A stretch of 54,745 bases of DNA from Armatimonadota bacterium (GTDB taxonomy: Bacteria; Armatimonadota; UBA10988): NCBI GenBank assembly GCA_016235455.1, contig JACRKZ010000070.1:1-54745 (forward strand), given 5' to 3'. The notes under the pieces are model-generated. The model saw only the letters and a program-made list of their open reading frames with translations. It was not told where the DNA came from and searched no databases. The position numbers were made by a program, and so were the translations under genes. This document shows, piece after piece, positions 20,914 to 31,295 of the stretch (position 1 is the stretch's first letter; the number at the start of each line of letters is the position of its first letter).

Positions 20914-22071
20914 ATGATGCGCAGGGCTCGCGCCATCGACCGCGCGGTCGTCAGTTGGTTGGTGTGTGGTTTGCTGGGGCTGGCCTCCGCCAGTCTGGCC
21001 CAGCAGGCTGTCCCCGCGCCCGCCGCCCAGCCGGAAGCCCCGGTGGCAGCGCCCGTCGCGGCGCCGCCCGCCGTGCCCGCCGCTCAACCGCTCGAAGCAC
21101 CCGCCCCGGCCCATGAAGCCGCTCCCGCCCATGCCGCAGCCGAACCGCACGCGGCCGGCGCCGCCACGGCTCACGGCGAAGGCGCCCCGGCCGGCGGCCA
21201 CGGTGGTGGTGGCGAAGAAGAGAGCCCCCTGGCTGTCGAGCACGGCTCGTGGTTCTATCCGCTGTCTCACGCCATCAACCTGGCCATCGACCCCAGCGGC
21301 GAGACGAAGTTCATCAGCGGCTACACCTTCGTCACGTTCGTGGTGGTGGCGCTGCTGGTCTGGTTGGCCGCCACGGCCACCGCGGGCATCCGCGCCGGCC
21401 GTGAGGACGCGCTGGTCGCGCCGCGCGGTCTGCAGAACCTGTTTGAGATGCTGGTCGAGGGCTTGGCCAACTTCTTCGGCTCCATCATCGGGCCGCACGG
21501 CAAGCCCTACACGCCCCTGGTCATCACGTTCTTCCTGTTCATCCTGTGCAACAACTGGATTGCCCTGATCCCGGGCTTCGTGGCGCCGACCTCGTCGCTG
21601 AACCTGACCATCGCCGTCGCGGCGGTGGCCTTCTTCAGCGTGCAGTACTTCGCCATCCAGGCCAACGGTGTGAAGAACTACCTGCTGCACTTCGCCGGTC
21701 AGCCCAAGGACCCGCTGGGCTGGGTGATGGCCCTGCTGATGTTCCCCCTGGAGATTGTCGGCGAGCTGGTCAAGCCGCTCAGCCTCAGCCTCCGTTTGTG
21801 CGGCAACATCTTCGGTGAAGACACCGTGGTGCTGCAGATCATGGGCCTGTGGCTGTCCGTCGCCGGGTGGAAGATCGTTCATCACACCCTGGAAGCACCG
21901 GGCCAATGGTGGGCGGCGCTGCTGCCCATGCACCTGCCCATGCAGATGTTTTCGATTTTCGGAGGGCTGATCCAAGCGCTGGTGTTCAGCATGCTGGTCA
22001 GCGTGTACATCTCGTTGTTGACCTCGCACCATGACGAGGAACACGACCATAAAGAGGCCGCTCATTCCTGA
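20914..22071 (+). CDS. atpB: ATP synthase Fo subunit a
   Basis: Stator channel subunit (385 residues). The C-terminal ~260 residues are standard: helices from [20 protein letters not shown] onward, the essential arginine in [15 protein letters not shown], and the final two helices ([20 protein letters not shown]). The N-terminus is unusual: a signal-peptide-like helix (residues 10-27) followed by about 85 residues rich in Ala, Pro, His and Gly before the first channel helix. This is much longer than the usual a subunit and presumably lies outside the membrane. The start at ATG 20914 is likely; it overlaps no other gene. Confidence 0.95.
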   Translation: MMRRARAIDRAVVSWLVCGLLGLASASLAQQAVPAPAAQPEAPVAAPVAAPPAVPAAQPLEAPAPAHEAAPAHAAAEPHAAGAATAHGEGAPAGGHGGGGEEESPLAVEHGSWFYPLSHAINLAIDPSGETKFISGYTFVTFVVVALLVWLAATATAGIRAGREDALVAPRGLQNLFEMLVEGLANFFGSIIGPHGKPYTPLVITFFLFILCNNWIALIPGFVAPTSSLNLTIAVAAVAFFSVQYFAIQANGVKNYLLHFAGQPKDPLGWVMALLMFPLEIVGELVKPLSLSLRLCGNIFGEDTVVLQIMGLWLSVAGWKIVHHTLEAPGQWWAALLPMHLPMQMFSIFGGLIQALVFSMLVSVYISLLTSHHDEEHDHKEAAHS

Positions 22072-22094
22072 GAGCGGCGAGGAGGCCACTGGAA

Positions 22095-22382
22095 ATGCTG
22101 TACGGTTTCGGATTGGCGCTGGCGGTTGGCCTGGGTCTGCCCATCGCCGCGGCGTTCGCGTCGCAGGCGCAGGGCAAGGCGGCTGCTGCCGCGCTTGAGA
22201 GCATTGCGCGACAGCCTGAGGCGTCGGGCAAGATTCAGACGGCCATGATCATCGCCCTGGCGCTGATCGAGTCGTTGGTCATCTACTGCTTGCTCGCCTT
22301 CTTCATGCTGAACGGCAAGCTGGTCAAGGTCGACGCGATTGCCGCGCCGGCTCCGGCGGCGGTGGGCACCCCCGCGCAGTAG
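22095..22382 (+). CDS. atpE: ATP synthase Fo subunit c
   Basis: Rotor ring proteolipid, 95 residues: two helices joined by the conserved polar loop R39-Q-P. The ion-binding carboxylate is E59 in [10 protein letters not shown]. Aligned without gaps to Ilyobacter tartaricus c (E59=E65), Q26 matches Q32, S60 matches S66 and Y64 matches Y70. These are the Na+-type ligands; T67 is replaced by Leu. The GxGxGxG packing motif of helix 1 is replaced by A19-x-F21-x-S23-x-A25. The C-terminus has an extra ~18-residue Ala/Pro tail. Ribosome site GGAGG precedes the ATG. Confidence 0.95.
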   Translation: MLYGFGLALAVGLGLPIAAAFASQAQGKAAAAALESIARQPEASGKIQTAMIIALALIESLVIYCLLAFFMLNGKLVKVDAIAAPAPAAVGTPAQ

Positions 22383-22400
22383 GCTCGACTCAGACTATGG

Positions 22401-22421
22401 CCCCAGGCCTCGTGCCTGGGG
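22401..22421 (+). other. Intercistronic hairpin atpE-atpF
   Basis: Perfect 8-bp stem (CCCCAGGC/GCCTGGGG) with a 5-nt loop in the 102-nt gap between atpE and atpF, the longest gap of the operon. A stable 3' hairpin could protect the atpE message or partly terminate transcription, matching the need for many c subunits per complex (inference). Confidence 0.45.
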
Positions 22422-22484
22422 GTCGTGGCTCGGCGTGGCCGCTGGTTGCGTTGAGCTTCGGGTTGAGCCAAAGGGGCTAGTCCC

Positions 22485-22976
22485 ATGTTGCAGACCCTGG
22501 GAATCCATCCATCCCAGCTCCTGATCAACATCGTTTCGTTCCTGATCCTCTTCTTCTTGCTGAAGAAGGTGCTCTTCGCGCCCATCAACGGCGTGCTGGA
22601 GGACCGTGCTGAACGCATCAAGGCGGACCGGGATGAGGCGGTGCGGTTGCGAGACGAGGCAGCGGCCAATCAAGCCATGCTGGAGCAGCGCCTGGGCAAT
22701 ATCGAAGCCGAGGCGCGAGACCGCATGCAGGCCGCCGAACGCGACGCCCGCGCGGTCCGCGAGCAGTTGCTCGAGGAAGCGCGCGGCGAGCGCGACAAGG
22801 TCGTGCAGGCCGGCATTGCCGAATTGCGCCGTGAGCGCGAGAAGCTGCTGACCGAAGTACGCGACCTGGTGGCCGATCTGTCGATGGCGGCGGCCGCCAA
22901 GATCGTCGAGCGGGAGCTGGATATCAACGCGCATCGCGCGTTGATCGACGACATCGTGGAACACGGTGTGAAATGA
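22485..22976 (+). CDS. atpF: ATP synthase Fo subunit b
   Basis: Peripheral stalk subunit of 163 residues: a single N-terminal membrane helix (LLINIVSFLILFFLLKKVLF) followed by a long charged coiled coil to the C-terminus, with the typical PINGVLEDRAERI start of the soluble part. The length is normal. The last four bases overlap the start of atpH (ATGA). Confidence 0.95.
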   Translation: MLQTLGIHPSQLLINIVSFLILFFLLKKVLFAPINGVLEDRAERIKADRDEAVRLRDEAAANQAMLEQRLGNIEAEARDRMQAAERDARAVREQLLEEARGERDKVVQAGIAELRREREKLLTEVRDLVADLSMAAAAKIVERELDINAHRALIDDIVEHGVK

Positions 22977-23635
22977 CCTTCGTAGGCCGCAAAGCCCGAC
23001 GCTACGCCAGGGCGCTGTACTCCCTGGCCCGCGAGCAGCAGTCGCAGGAGGCCTTGGTAGCCGAGCTGACCGAGGTCAGCGAACGTTTCGCCAAGGTGCC
23101 GGAACTGGGCCAGGTCCTGGCCCACCGGCGCATCCCCGCCGACCACAAGCTGGCCCTGTTGGACCATGCCCTGGCCCCGGCACAAGCCGAGGGCGACGAG
23201 GGCGAGGTTCCGCCGGCTGGCTTGCCGCTCACGCGCCATTTCCTTCGGCTGCTGGTGCGCAATGGGCGCATCGCGCTGTTGGCGGAAGTGGTGCAGGCGC
23301 TGCGCGACATGCTGGATATCGAGCTGGGCGTGATGCGTGCCGTCGTGACGACGGCCGTACCACTGCTCAAGGGCGAGCGGGAGATGGTCATCGCCAAGCT
23401 CCAGAGCCACACCGGCGCCAATCGGGTCGAGATCGACTGCGTGGTGAACAAGAAGGTGGTGGCGGGGGTGCTCATCCACGTCGGTGACCATGTCATCGAC
23501 GCCACGGTGCGCACCTATCTGGACACAATGCGCGAGCGGCTCAAGCAGATCAAAGTCGGCGAGTTCGCCGATGCGGGATTCCTTTCGGTGTCTGCGGATG
23601 GTGCTGACAACACCGGCCCCAGCACGAAGCAGTGA
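22973..23635 (+). CDS. atpH: ATP synthase F1 subunit delta
   Basis: OSCP/delta stalk protein of 220 residues, some 40 longer than usual. The N-terminal helical domain starts ARRYARALYSLAREQ; there is an acidic insert (AEGDEGEVPPAG) around residues 70-85; the C-terminal domain has the conserved CVVNKKVVAGVLIHVGDHVIDATVRTYL (read in two halves) before a ~30-residue polar tail. It joins F1 to the b-subunit stalk. Confidence 0.95.
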   Translation: MTFVGRKARRYARALYSLAREQQSQEALVAELTEVSERFAKVPELGQVLAHRRIPADHKLALLDHALAPAQAEGDEGEVPPAGLPLTRHFLRLLVRNGRIALLAEVVQALRDMLDIELGVMRAVVTTAVPLLKGEREMVIAKLQSHTGANRVEIDCVVNKKVVAGVLIHVGDHVIDATVRTYLDTMRERLKQIKVGEFADAGFLSVSADGADNTGPSTKQ

Positions 23636-23653
23636 CGTCGGAGACAAGAGGAC

Positions 23654-25375
23654 ATGGCACGCACCGATGAGCTTTCAGCAGTCCTGCGCAAGGAGCTGGA
23701 AAGCTACTCCAAAGATATAAGGATGGTTGGTGTCGGCACCGTGATGGAAGTCGGTGACGGCATCTGCCGGATCTACGGGCTCGAAGAGGCAATGGCCGGA
23801 GAGCTCGTGGAGTTCCCGGACGCCCGGGACCCCCAGGGCAACGCCGTCCGCGGTATCGTGCTGAACCTCGAAGAGGACAGCGTGGGCGTAGTCCTCATGG
23901 GCTCCGACCGGCTGATCGAGGAAGGCAGCGAGTGCCGCACCACCGGGGAGATCTTCCAGGTGCCCGTGGGCCGCGCCTTGCTCGGTCGCGTGGTGTCACC
24001 GCTGGGTGACCCGCGTGATGGCAAGGGCCCGCTCGTCGAGAGCGAGCTGGCCGGCATGCGCCGGGTCGAGGTCAAGGCGCCGGGCGTCATCGAGCGTGAG
24101 CCGGTGACCGAGCCGCTGAAGACCGGCATCAAGGCCATCGACACGATGATCCCCGTGGGTCGCGGCCAGCGCGAGCTGGTCATCGGCGACCGCCAGACCG
24201 GCAAGTCCGCGCTGTGCATCGACACGATCATCAACCAGAAGTACACGCACGACACGGACACTCCGGTCTACTGCATCTACGTGGCCATCGGCCAGCGCCA
24301 GGGCACCCTGAAGAAGGTCGTGGCCGAGCTGGAGAAGCATGGCGCGATGGACTACACCATCGTCATCGACGCCTGCGCCGCCACGCCGCCGCCGTTGCAG
24401 TACATCGCGCCCTACGCCGGTTGTGCCATGGGCGAGTTCTTCCGCGACAACGGCATGCACGCGCTGATCATCTACGATGACCTGAGCAAGCACGCGGTGG
24501 CCTACCGCACCGTGTCGCTGCTGCTGCGTCGCCCGCCGGGCCGCGAAGCCTTCCCCGGTGACGTCTTCAACCTGCACTCGCGTCTGCTCGAGCGCGCCGC
24601 CAAGATGCGCTCGGACTGGATCATCGTGGCCAAGGACGCGGCCGCGGGGACGGTCACGGGCGTGGACGGTCAGGTCTACCTCGGGCCGCGCGGCAAGCAC
24701 ACCGCGACCGACAAGCTCAAGGAGCTGGGCGACGGCTATGAGCTGCGCCGCGTGTCGGGTGGTGGTTCGCTGACGGCGTTGCCCATCATCGAGACGCAGG
24801 CCAACGACATCTCGGCCTACATCCCGACCAACGTCATCTCCATCACCGACGGCCAGATCTTCCTGGAGCCGGACCTCTTCTACGCAGGCATTCGCCCGGC
24901 CATCAACGTGGGCCTGTCGGTGTCGCGCGTGGGCGGTGCCGCCCAGACCAAGGCCGTCAAGTCGGTGGCGCGCACGCTCAAGCTGGACATGGCGCGTTAC
25001 AACGAGCTCGCCGCCTTCGCCAAGTTCGCCAGCGACCTGGATGCCTCCACCCAGCGCACGCTGAACCGTGGCGAGCACCTGGTGGAACTGCTCAAGCAGC
25101 CGCAGTACCAGCCGCTGATCGAGGCCGACGAGGTCTACATCGTCTACGCCGGCACGAGTGGCCTGCTGGACGACGTGCCGCTGCTGCTGGTGGCCGAGTT
25201 CGAGAAGGAACTGCTGGCGCAGATGTCGGAGCGCTACCCTGAGCTGGGTCGAGAGATCATGGCCAAGGGCGCGCTGACCGAGGACTCCACCAAGGCCATG
25301 CAGGCGGCGGTCGCGGAGTTCAAGGCGGCCTTCGCCAAGGCGCACGGCTTCGGTGCCGAGGCCGCGGCAGAGTAA
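23654..25375 (+). CDS. atpA: ATP synthase F1 subunit alpha
   Basis: Non-catalytic nucleotide-binding subunit. The Walker A motif is [14 protein letters not shown] and the arginine-finger region is [16 protein letters not shown]. At 573 residues it is about 65 longer than most alphas. Most of the excess is a single insertion of about 45-50 residues (about 318-367, from [12 protein letters not shown] to the GGGSLTALP motif), exactly where other alphas have a short loop between LERAAK and [10 protein letters not shown] further short Ala-rich tail ends the protein. All motifs are intact, so the subunit should be functional. Confidence 0.97.
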   Translation: MARTDELSAVLRKELESYSKDIRMVGVGTVMEVGDGICRIYGLEEAMAGELVEFPDARDPQGNAVRGIVLNLEEDSVGVVLMGSDRLIEEGSECRTTGEIFQVPVGRALLGRVVSPLGDPRDGKGPLVESELAGMRRVEVKAPGVIEREPVTEPLKTGIKAIDTMIPVGRGQRELVIGDRQTGKSALCIDTIINQKYTHDTDTPVYCIYVAIGQRQGTLKKVVAELEKHGAMDYTIVIDACAATPPPLQYIAPYAGCAMGEFFRDNGMHALIIYDDLSKHAVAYRTVSLLLRRPPGREAFPGDVFNLHSRLLERAAKMRSDWIIVAKDAAAGTVTGVDGQVYLGPRGKHTATDKLKELGDGYELRRVSGGGSLTALPIIETQANDISAYIPTNVISITDGQIFLEPDLFYAGIRPAINVGLSVSRVGGAAQTKAVKSVARTLKLDMARYNELAAFAKFASDLDASTQRTLNRGEHLVELLKQPQYQPLIEADEVYIVYAGTSGLLDDVPLLLVAEFEKELLAQMSERYPELGREIMAKGALTEDSTKAMQAAVAEFKAAFAKAHGFGAEAAAE

Positions 25376-25386
25376 ACGAGGCAAGC

Positions 25387-26280
25387 ATGGCCAGCCTACG
25401 CGACATTCGGCGCAAGATCGGCACCGTCAAGAACATCCGCAAGATCACCACGGCCATGAAGATGGTGGCCGCGGCGAAGTTGCGGCGTGCTCAGGACCGG
25501 GTGGCCGCGGCGCGGCCGTATGCCGACAAGATGAAGGAACTGATCACTCGGGTGGCGCCGCTGGTGCCGCCCGAGGTGGTCGTCCGCCATCGGCTGCTGC
25601 AGTCGCGCGAAGCGGCGACCATCGGCGTGGTGGTCATCACGTCCGACCGCGGCATGTGCGGCAGCTACAACAACAACATCATCCGCAAGGCGCTCGAGTT
25701 CCTCAACGCCAAGCGCGCCGAGGGTGTGCAGGTCGAACTGATCACCATCGGCCGGCGGGCGACCAACTCATTGCGCTCGCGCGGCTGGCCGGCCGACCAG
25801 AGCTTCGGCATGCTGGATGTCAATCCGCCGCCGGCGGACGTGCAGGCCGTGCTGCGGGCCATCGTCGGGCTCTACACCCGTGACATAGAGCCGGTGTCCG
25901 AGGTCTACGTGGCCTACGCCGAGTTCATCAACGCCGTCACCCAGGTGCCCCGCGTGGACCGCTTCCTGCCCATCGAGGCGGGCGCCATGCCCGGCGAGGC
26001 GGCCGGCGGCACGCAGCTCGACTTTGAGTTCGAGCCGGACCCGGAGCGGCTGCTGGACGTGCTGCTGCCGCGCTTTGTGGACAACCGGGTCTACCAGTAC
26101 CTGCTGGAGGCGACCGCCAGCGAGTATGGCGCGCGGATGACCGCCATGAGCACGGCGAGCGACAACGCGGGTGAGATGATCGACACGCTGACGCTGCACT
26201 ACAACCGCGCGCGGCAGGATGCGATTACCAAGGAATTGATGGATATCGTCGGCGGCGCAACCGCGCTGGCGTCCGACTAG
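25387..26280 (+). CDS. atpG: ATP synthase F1 subunit gamma
   Basis: Central rotor shaft of 297 residues. The N-terminal helix motif [21 protein letters not shown] and the C-terminal helix ([20 protein letters not shown] ... [20 protein letters not shown]) that form the coiled coil in the alpha3beta3 core are well conserved. The globular domain is present ([18 protein letters not shown]). A short Gly/Ala insert ([10 protein letters not shown]) occurs near residue 205. Confidence 0.97.
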   Translation: MASLRDIRRKIGTVKNIRKITTAMKMVAAAKLRRAQDRVAAARPYADKMKELITRVAPLVPPEVVVRHRLLQSREAATIGVVVITSDRGMCGSYNNNIIRKALEFLNAKRAEGVQVELITIGRRATNSLRSRGWPADQSFGMLDVNPPPADVQAVLRAIVGLYTRDIEPVSEVYVAYAEFINAVTQVPRVDRFLPIEAGAMPGEAAGGTQLDFEFEPDPERLLDVLLPRFVDNRVYQYLLEATASEYGARMTAMSTASDNAGEMIDTLTLHYNRARQDAITKELMDIVGGATALASD

Positions 26281-27704
<1,424 letters not shown>

Positions 27705-27705
<1 letters not shown>

Positions 27706-28127
27706 TGCTCATGCCCGGCACATTCACTCTCGAGATTGTCACGCCCGAGCGCCTGGTCTTCCAAGGCGAGGTGACGACGTTGCAGGCGCCTGGCCTTGAC
27801 GGCCTGTTCGGCGTGCTGCACAATCGCGCCCCGCTGTTGGCGGGCCTCGGGCCGGGCGCGGTGACCTACACCACCGAAGAGGGCGAAACCAAGTACCTGG
27901 CCATCTCGGGCGGGTTCTTTGAGGTGGCTCAGAACAAGGCCGTGCTGCTGGCCGATACGGCGCAGTTCGGCGAGGAGATCAGCCCCGAGCAGGCCGCTGC
28001 CGAGCTGACCGCCGCAAAGGCGCTGATGCTCACCGCGTCCGCCGGACCCACCGAGCAGGCCGAGCGCCAAGCCGCCGCGCAGACCGCACAGGCCCGCGTC
28101 GCCGTGGCCACCAAGGTACGCCGCTAA
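27705..28127 (+). CDS. atpC: ATP synthase F1 subunit epsilon
   Basis: Rotor-associated regulatory subunit of 140 residues. The N-terminal beta sandwich is clear (FTLEIVTPERLVFQGEVTTL, GLFGVLHNRAPLLAGLGPG, LAISGGFFEVAQNKAVLLAD). The C-terminal helical hairpin is Ala/Glu-rich. Last gene of the operon. ATG 27705 has AGGAG just upstream inside atpD; a second ATG two codons later is possible. Confidence 0.95.
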
Positions 28128-28139
28128 CCAACGTTCCAC

Positions 28140-28175
28140 GCCGGCCAGCGCAGCCCAGTCGCTCCGCTGGCCGGC
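28140..28175 (+). terminator. Hairpin after the ATP synthase operon
   Basis: Perfect 11-bp stem (GCCGGCCAGCG 28140-28150 / CGCTGGCCGGC 28165-28175), starting 13 nt after the atpC stop. No U-run follows, so termination may be factor-dependent; the hairpin would also protect the mRNA end. Confidence 0.6.
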
Positions 28176-28237
28176 CAGACGAAACCCCGGACCCGATTCG
28201 GTCGTCAGTTCTCCTGTGTCAGCGCGGAGGCTGCTGT

Positions 28238-30727
28238 ATGGGTTGGCGTCGTGTCTTGCTTAGTGCCGTCGTCACCTTAGTGGCATGGCCATCGCTGGCA
28301 GTCGACCTGCCTGCCGGTCCCTTCTGTCTCGACTTCGAGCTCAGCCGCACCCAGGACGATGCCTGGTGCGAACTGACGCTCGGCGCCGGCCCCAGTGCCG
28401 GCCGTGTCGGTCTCTCCGCCCGGCGCGCGAGCATAGCCTCGTCCGCCGCCGGCTACCCCACCTCATCGGCCGATGGCAACGCGTTGCCGCCCAAGGGCAC
28501 CAAGGCGACCTACCGGCTGGTTCGCTCCGACGACTTCCTCTCGGTGGAGCGCGATGGCGCCGTCCTGGTCCAGGGCTATGTCGGCTGCCGCTCGGCAGCA
28601 TCCCTCGATGCCAGGGTCAAGGGCTGTACCGTGCGCCTGGCTGACCCGCAGCCCACGGAGGCGGTCTACTTCGAGGACGACTTCCTGCGCACCGACCAGG
28701 ACGATGGCGGCTGGCAACCGCTGCGCGGCAAATGGCGCGTGGGCGAGTATCGCGACAAGCTGGTCGCCGCCCTGAACCTGGCGCCGCAAGCCACGTGGTA
28801 CGAGTGCGCGGACAGCGGGCTGGCCGTCACGGGCAGCTCATGGTGGCACGATCTGAAGCTTTCGGCCGACCTTCGCAGCGATGCGCCCGCTGGTCTGGCC
28901 TTCGCCGTCCAGGGCACGCGCTACGGCCTGTTGCGGCTGCGCGGCGGCCAGGTGGAACTGCTGCTGGTCAGCGGCGACCGCGAGACGCCGCTCGCCAGCG
29001 CCGCCTTCAAGCCCGAGCCAGGCCGATGGGTGCGGCTGGCCGTGGTCAGCAGCCGAGGCCGAGCGTTGGCCACCATCAACGGCCGTACCGTGCTCAATGC
29101 CGCTGCGCCCACGCTGGGCACCGGGCAGGTAGGCGCATGGTGCGCCGGGCCCGCGCAGTTCGACAACTTCCGCGCCGAAGAGCAGCAACTGGCCTGGGAT
29201 CCGCTGGCCAAGGGTTTGCCCGATGTCGGCCTGTGGCGCACCAATTCCCCCACCCGCTCGCGCCTGGCGCCGTTTGACTCCGGGCTGGCCTCGGCGACGG
29301 CCGTGCTGGCGCGTGACGGCCGCGGCGCGCTGACCATGACGGCCACGCAGCCGCTCGCGCTCGAGGTGTCGCGACAAGGCGCGCAACGGCGCTACGCCTT
29401 CCGCTCCGGCGTCACGGTCGTGGCTGAGGGCGACCTGGTCGCCAAGCCCGACGCGCGCTATGCCTTGAGCCTGCGCCGGCGCGGTCCGCAGTTCGAGGCG
29501 CTGATCGACGGGGCTCGGGTCGGCCTTACGGCGCAGGCCGGTGCACCGCCGTCCGAGGCCGGGGTCACACCCGGCGGCGTGCTGAGCGATGTGCTCGTGC
29601 GCGTGGTGCCCGATGAGCCCGACGCCCTGGTCAGCCGCGCGGACCTGGATCCGCTGCGCGAGGACTGGGTCGGTCGGGACGAGAGTCTGCGCACCGTGCC
29701 CGATGTCTGGCGGCCGGAGAGCGGCAACTGGCGAACGCACGACAGCCGTCTGGTGGGCCGGGCCGACGCGCAACCGGCGCGCATCTGGTATCGCGACGCG
29801 CTGCCCGCGGACACGGGTCTATCGGTCACCATCGAGGAGCTCTCGCCCGGCGCCAGCCTGATGCTCATTGTCGGCGGCGGGCCCGGCCTGCGGCTGGTGG
29901 TCAGCGCCGGCGAGGCGGTGCTGACACGCGACGGTGTCGACGTGGCCAAGACCGGCCTCGCCCAGCCGCCTGGCAACGCACGGCTGTGGCGCGACGAGGC
30001 CTGGGTGCTGGCCGATGTGGATGGCCAACGGCTGGCCTGGCGTGATCCCAAGCCCACGGGTGGGGGCCAGCTCATGCTCCGCTTGTCGGCCGGTGGCAGC
30101 GTTGTGCTGTCCGATGTGCGCGTGACGGCCCAGAACGGCTTTGCCTCATCCTTTGGCGCGGTGGATACGCTGTGGCGCGAGACGGGCGACTGGCAGTGGA
30201 CCAGCGGCATGGCCTGCATTGCCTGGAGCTACTGGTTGACCGGTGACGGGCGTCAGGCCCCGGCTTGGCTGTGGCGTCGCGAGGCGCTGGGTCACGATGT
30301 GACTGTGGCCTTTGAGGTCAGCGAACACACCGACGGCTACGACCAGGGCGATACCGACCATCGGCATTTCCCGTACAACGACGTCAGCCTGATGCTCGAC
30401 GGCGACGGCCAGAACGCCGACAGTGGCTACCGGTTTGTGATCGGCGAGAACCACGGTCATGGCGTGAGGCTGCTGCGCCGAGGGCAGTCGGTCGCGTTCG
30501 ACGACGGGCTGCGCATCGTCATGGGCGGACACTGCAACAGCCCACGGGCCATCCGCACGCTGGCCACCCGCAACGGCGCGCGCATCACGTTGACCTGCAA
30601 CGGTCGTCAGGTTATCAGCTGGGACGATCCGCAGCCGCTGGCCGGCGGCGGCGTAGTGGGCCTTGGCGTGAAAGACTGCCGAGCGAACTTCCATGACCTG
30701 GTGGCGCTGCGCTATCGTCAGCCGTAG
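28238..30727 (+). CDS. Large secreted protein with repeated LamG/concanavalin-like modules
   Basis: An 829-residue protein with a signal peptide (LLSAVVTLVAWPSLA) and otherwise no membrane segment. I do not recognise a named family. Internally it repeats a jelly-roll-like unit: W-x(4-6)-G-x-W strings recur (GGWQPLRGKWRVGE near residue 155, VWRPESGNWRTHD near 490, TLWRETGDWQWTSG near 645). Each is followed by a beta-rich stretch ending in a 'VRL/V...G..V' pattern, with FDNFRAEE-type ends as in LamG/DUF1080 domains. The last unit has many His and Asp residues (DTDHRHFPYNDVSLMLDGDG). It may bind glycans; activity unknown. GGAGG precedes the ATG. It overlaps the next gene by 35 nt. Confidence 0.75.
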   Translation: MGWRRVLLSAVVTLVAWPSLAVDLPAGPFCLDFELSRTQDDAWCELTLGAGPSAGRVGLSARRASIASSAAGYPTSSADGNALPPKGTKATYRLVRSDDFLSVERDGAVLVQGYVGCRSAASLDARVKGCTVRLADPQPTEAVYFEDDFLRTDQDDGGWQPLRGKWRVGEYRDKLVAALNLAPQATWYECADSGLAVTGSSWWHDLKLSADLRSDAPAGLAFAVQGTRYGLLRLRGGQVELLLVSGDRETPLASAAFKPEPGRWVRLAVVSSRGRALATINGRTVLNAAAPTLGTGQVGAWCAGPAQFDNFRAEEQQLAWDPLAKGLPDVGLWRTNSPTRSRLAPFDSGLASATAVLARDGRGALTMTATQPLALEVSRQGAQRRYAFRSGVTVVAEGDLVAKPDARYALSLRRRGPQFEALIDGARVGLTAQAGAPPSEAGVTPGGVLSDVLVRVVPDEPDALVSRADLDPLREDWVGRDESLRTVPDVWRPESGNWRTHDSRLVGRADAQPARIWYRDALPADTGLSVTIEELSPGASLMLIVGGGPGLRLVVSAGEAVLTRDGVDVAKTGLAQPPGNARLWRDEAWVLADVDGQRLAWRDPKPTGGGQLMLRLSAGGSVVLSDVRVTAQNGFASSFGAVDTLWRETGDWQWTSGMACIAWSYWLTGDGRQAPAWLWRREALGHDVTVAFEVSEHTDGYDQGDTDHRHFPYNDVSLMLDGDGQNADSGYRFVIGENHGHGVRLLRRGQSVAFDDGLRIVMGGHCNSPRAIRTLATRNGARITLTCNGRQVISWDDPQPLAGGGVVGLGVKDCRANFHDLVALRYRQP

Positions 30728-31295
30728 GCTCTGGCGGCTTGCCGCGCTCGCGCTGTTGCTGGCGGGCTGCGGCGAGTACCGCCATGAGCGGCTGTCGCTG
30801 GTACCCGTGGGCCAGGTGAGCGCGACCGAGTTGCGCTTCTTGCGTCGCGATCTGGCGGCGTTCTACGGCGTGCGCTGCGCGATCCGCACCGAGCGCCTGG
30901 CCGTGCCGACCGGCGCGGCCCAGGTGGACGCGGACGCGCTCCTCAACGCGCTGGAAGCCCTGCCCACGGAGCGGGGCGAACGGCTGCTGGCCGTGTGTTC
31001 GGGCGACGGCGGGCAGCCAGGCACAAGCTTCGTGTTCGGCCTGGCGCGCAGGCGGGGTCGCTGCGGCGTGATCTTCACCGGTCGCCTGCGCACCGACGTG
31101 GACCAGCGCGGCTACGAGCGGCGGCTGGCCATCGAGGCGCACCACGAGTTGGGGCACGTCTATGGCCTGGGCCATTGCCCCAACGACGGTTGCGCGATGT
31201 GCTTTTCACCTGGCCTGATCGACGTCGACGCCAAACGCCCCAGCTACTGCGAGCACTGCCGCGAGTTGCTGGAGCGCTGGCGTCGAGAACGCTAG
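30693..31295 (+). CDS. Archaemetzincin-type zinc metalloprotease, predicted lipoprotein
   Basis: A 200-residue protein. The lipobox-like LALLLAGCGEY puts the lipid cysteine near residue 26. The catalytic signature of archaemetzincins is complete: H151-E-L-G-H155-V-Y-G-L-G-H161 (three Zn ligands), then C162-PNDG-C, A-M (the Met-turn), and a distal C-E-H-C pair, matching the family's second structural zinc site. Archaemetzincins are mostly archaeal or eukaryotic; bacterial ones are scattered, and substrates are unknown. The start ATG lies inside the end of the upstream gene, suggesting coupling. Its end overlaps the convergent oxidoreductase gene by 4 nt. Confidence 0.85.
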   Translation: MTWWRCAIVSRRLWRLAALALLLAGCGEYRHERLSLVPVGQVSATELRFLRRDLAAFYGVRCAIRTERLAVPTGAAQVDADALLNALEALPTERGERLLAVCSGDGGQPGTSFVFGLARRRGRCGVIFTGRLRTDVDQRGYERRLAIEAHHELGHVYGLGHCPNDGCAMCFSPGLIDVDAKRPSYCEHCRELLERWRRER

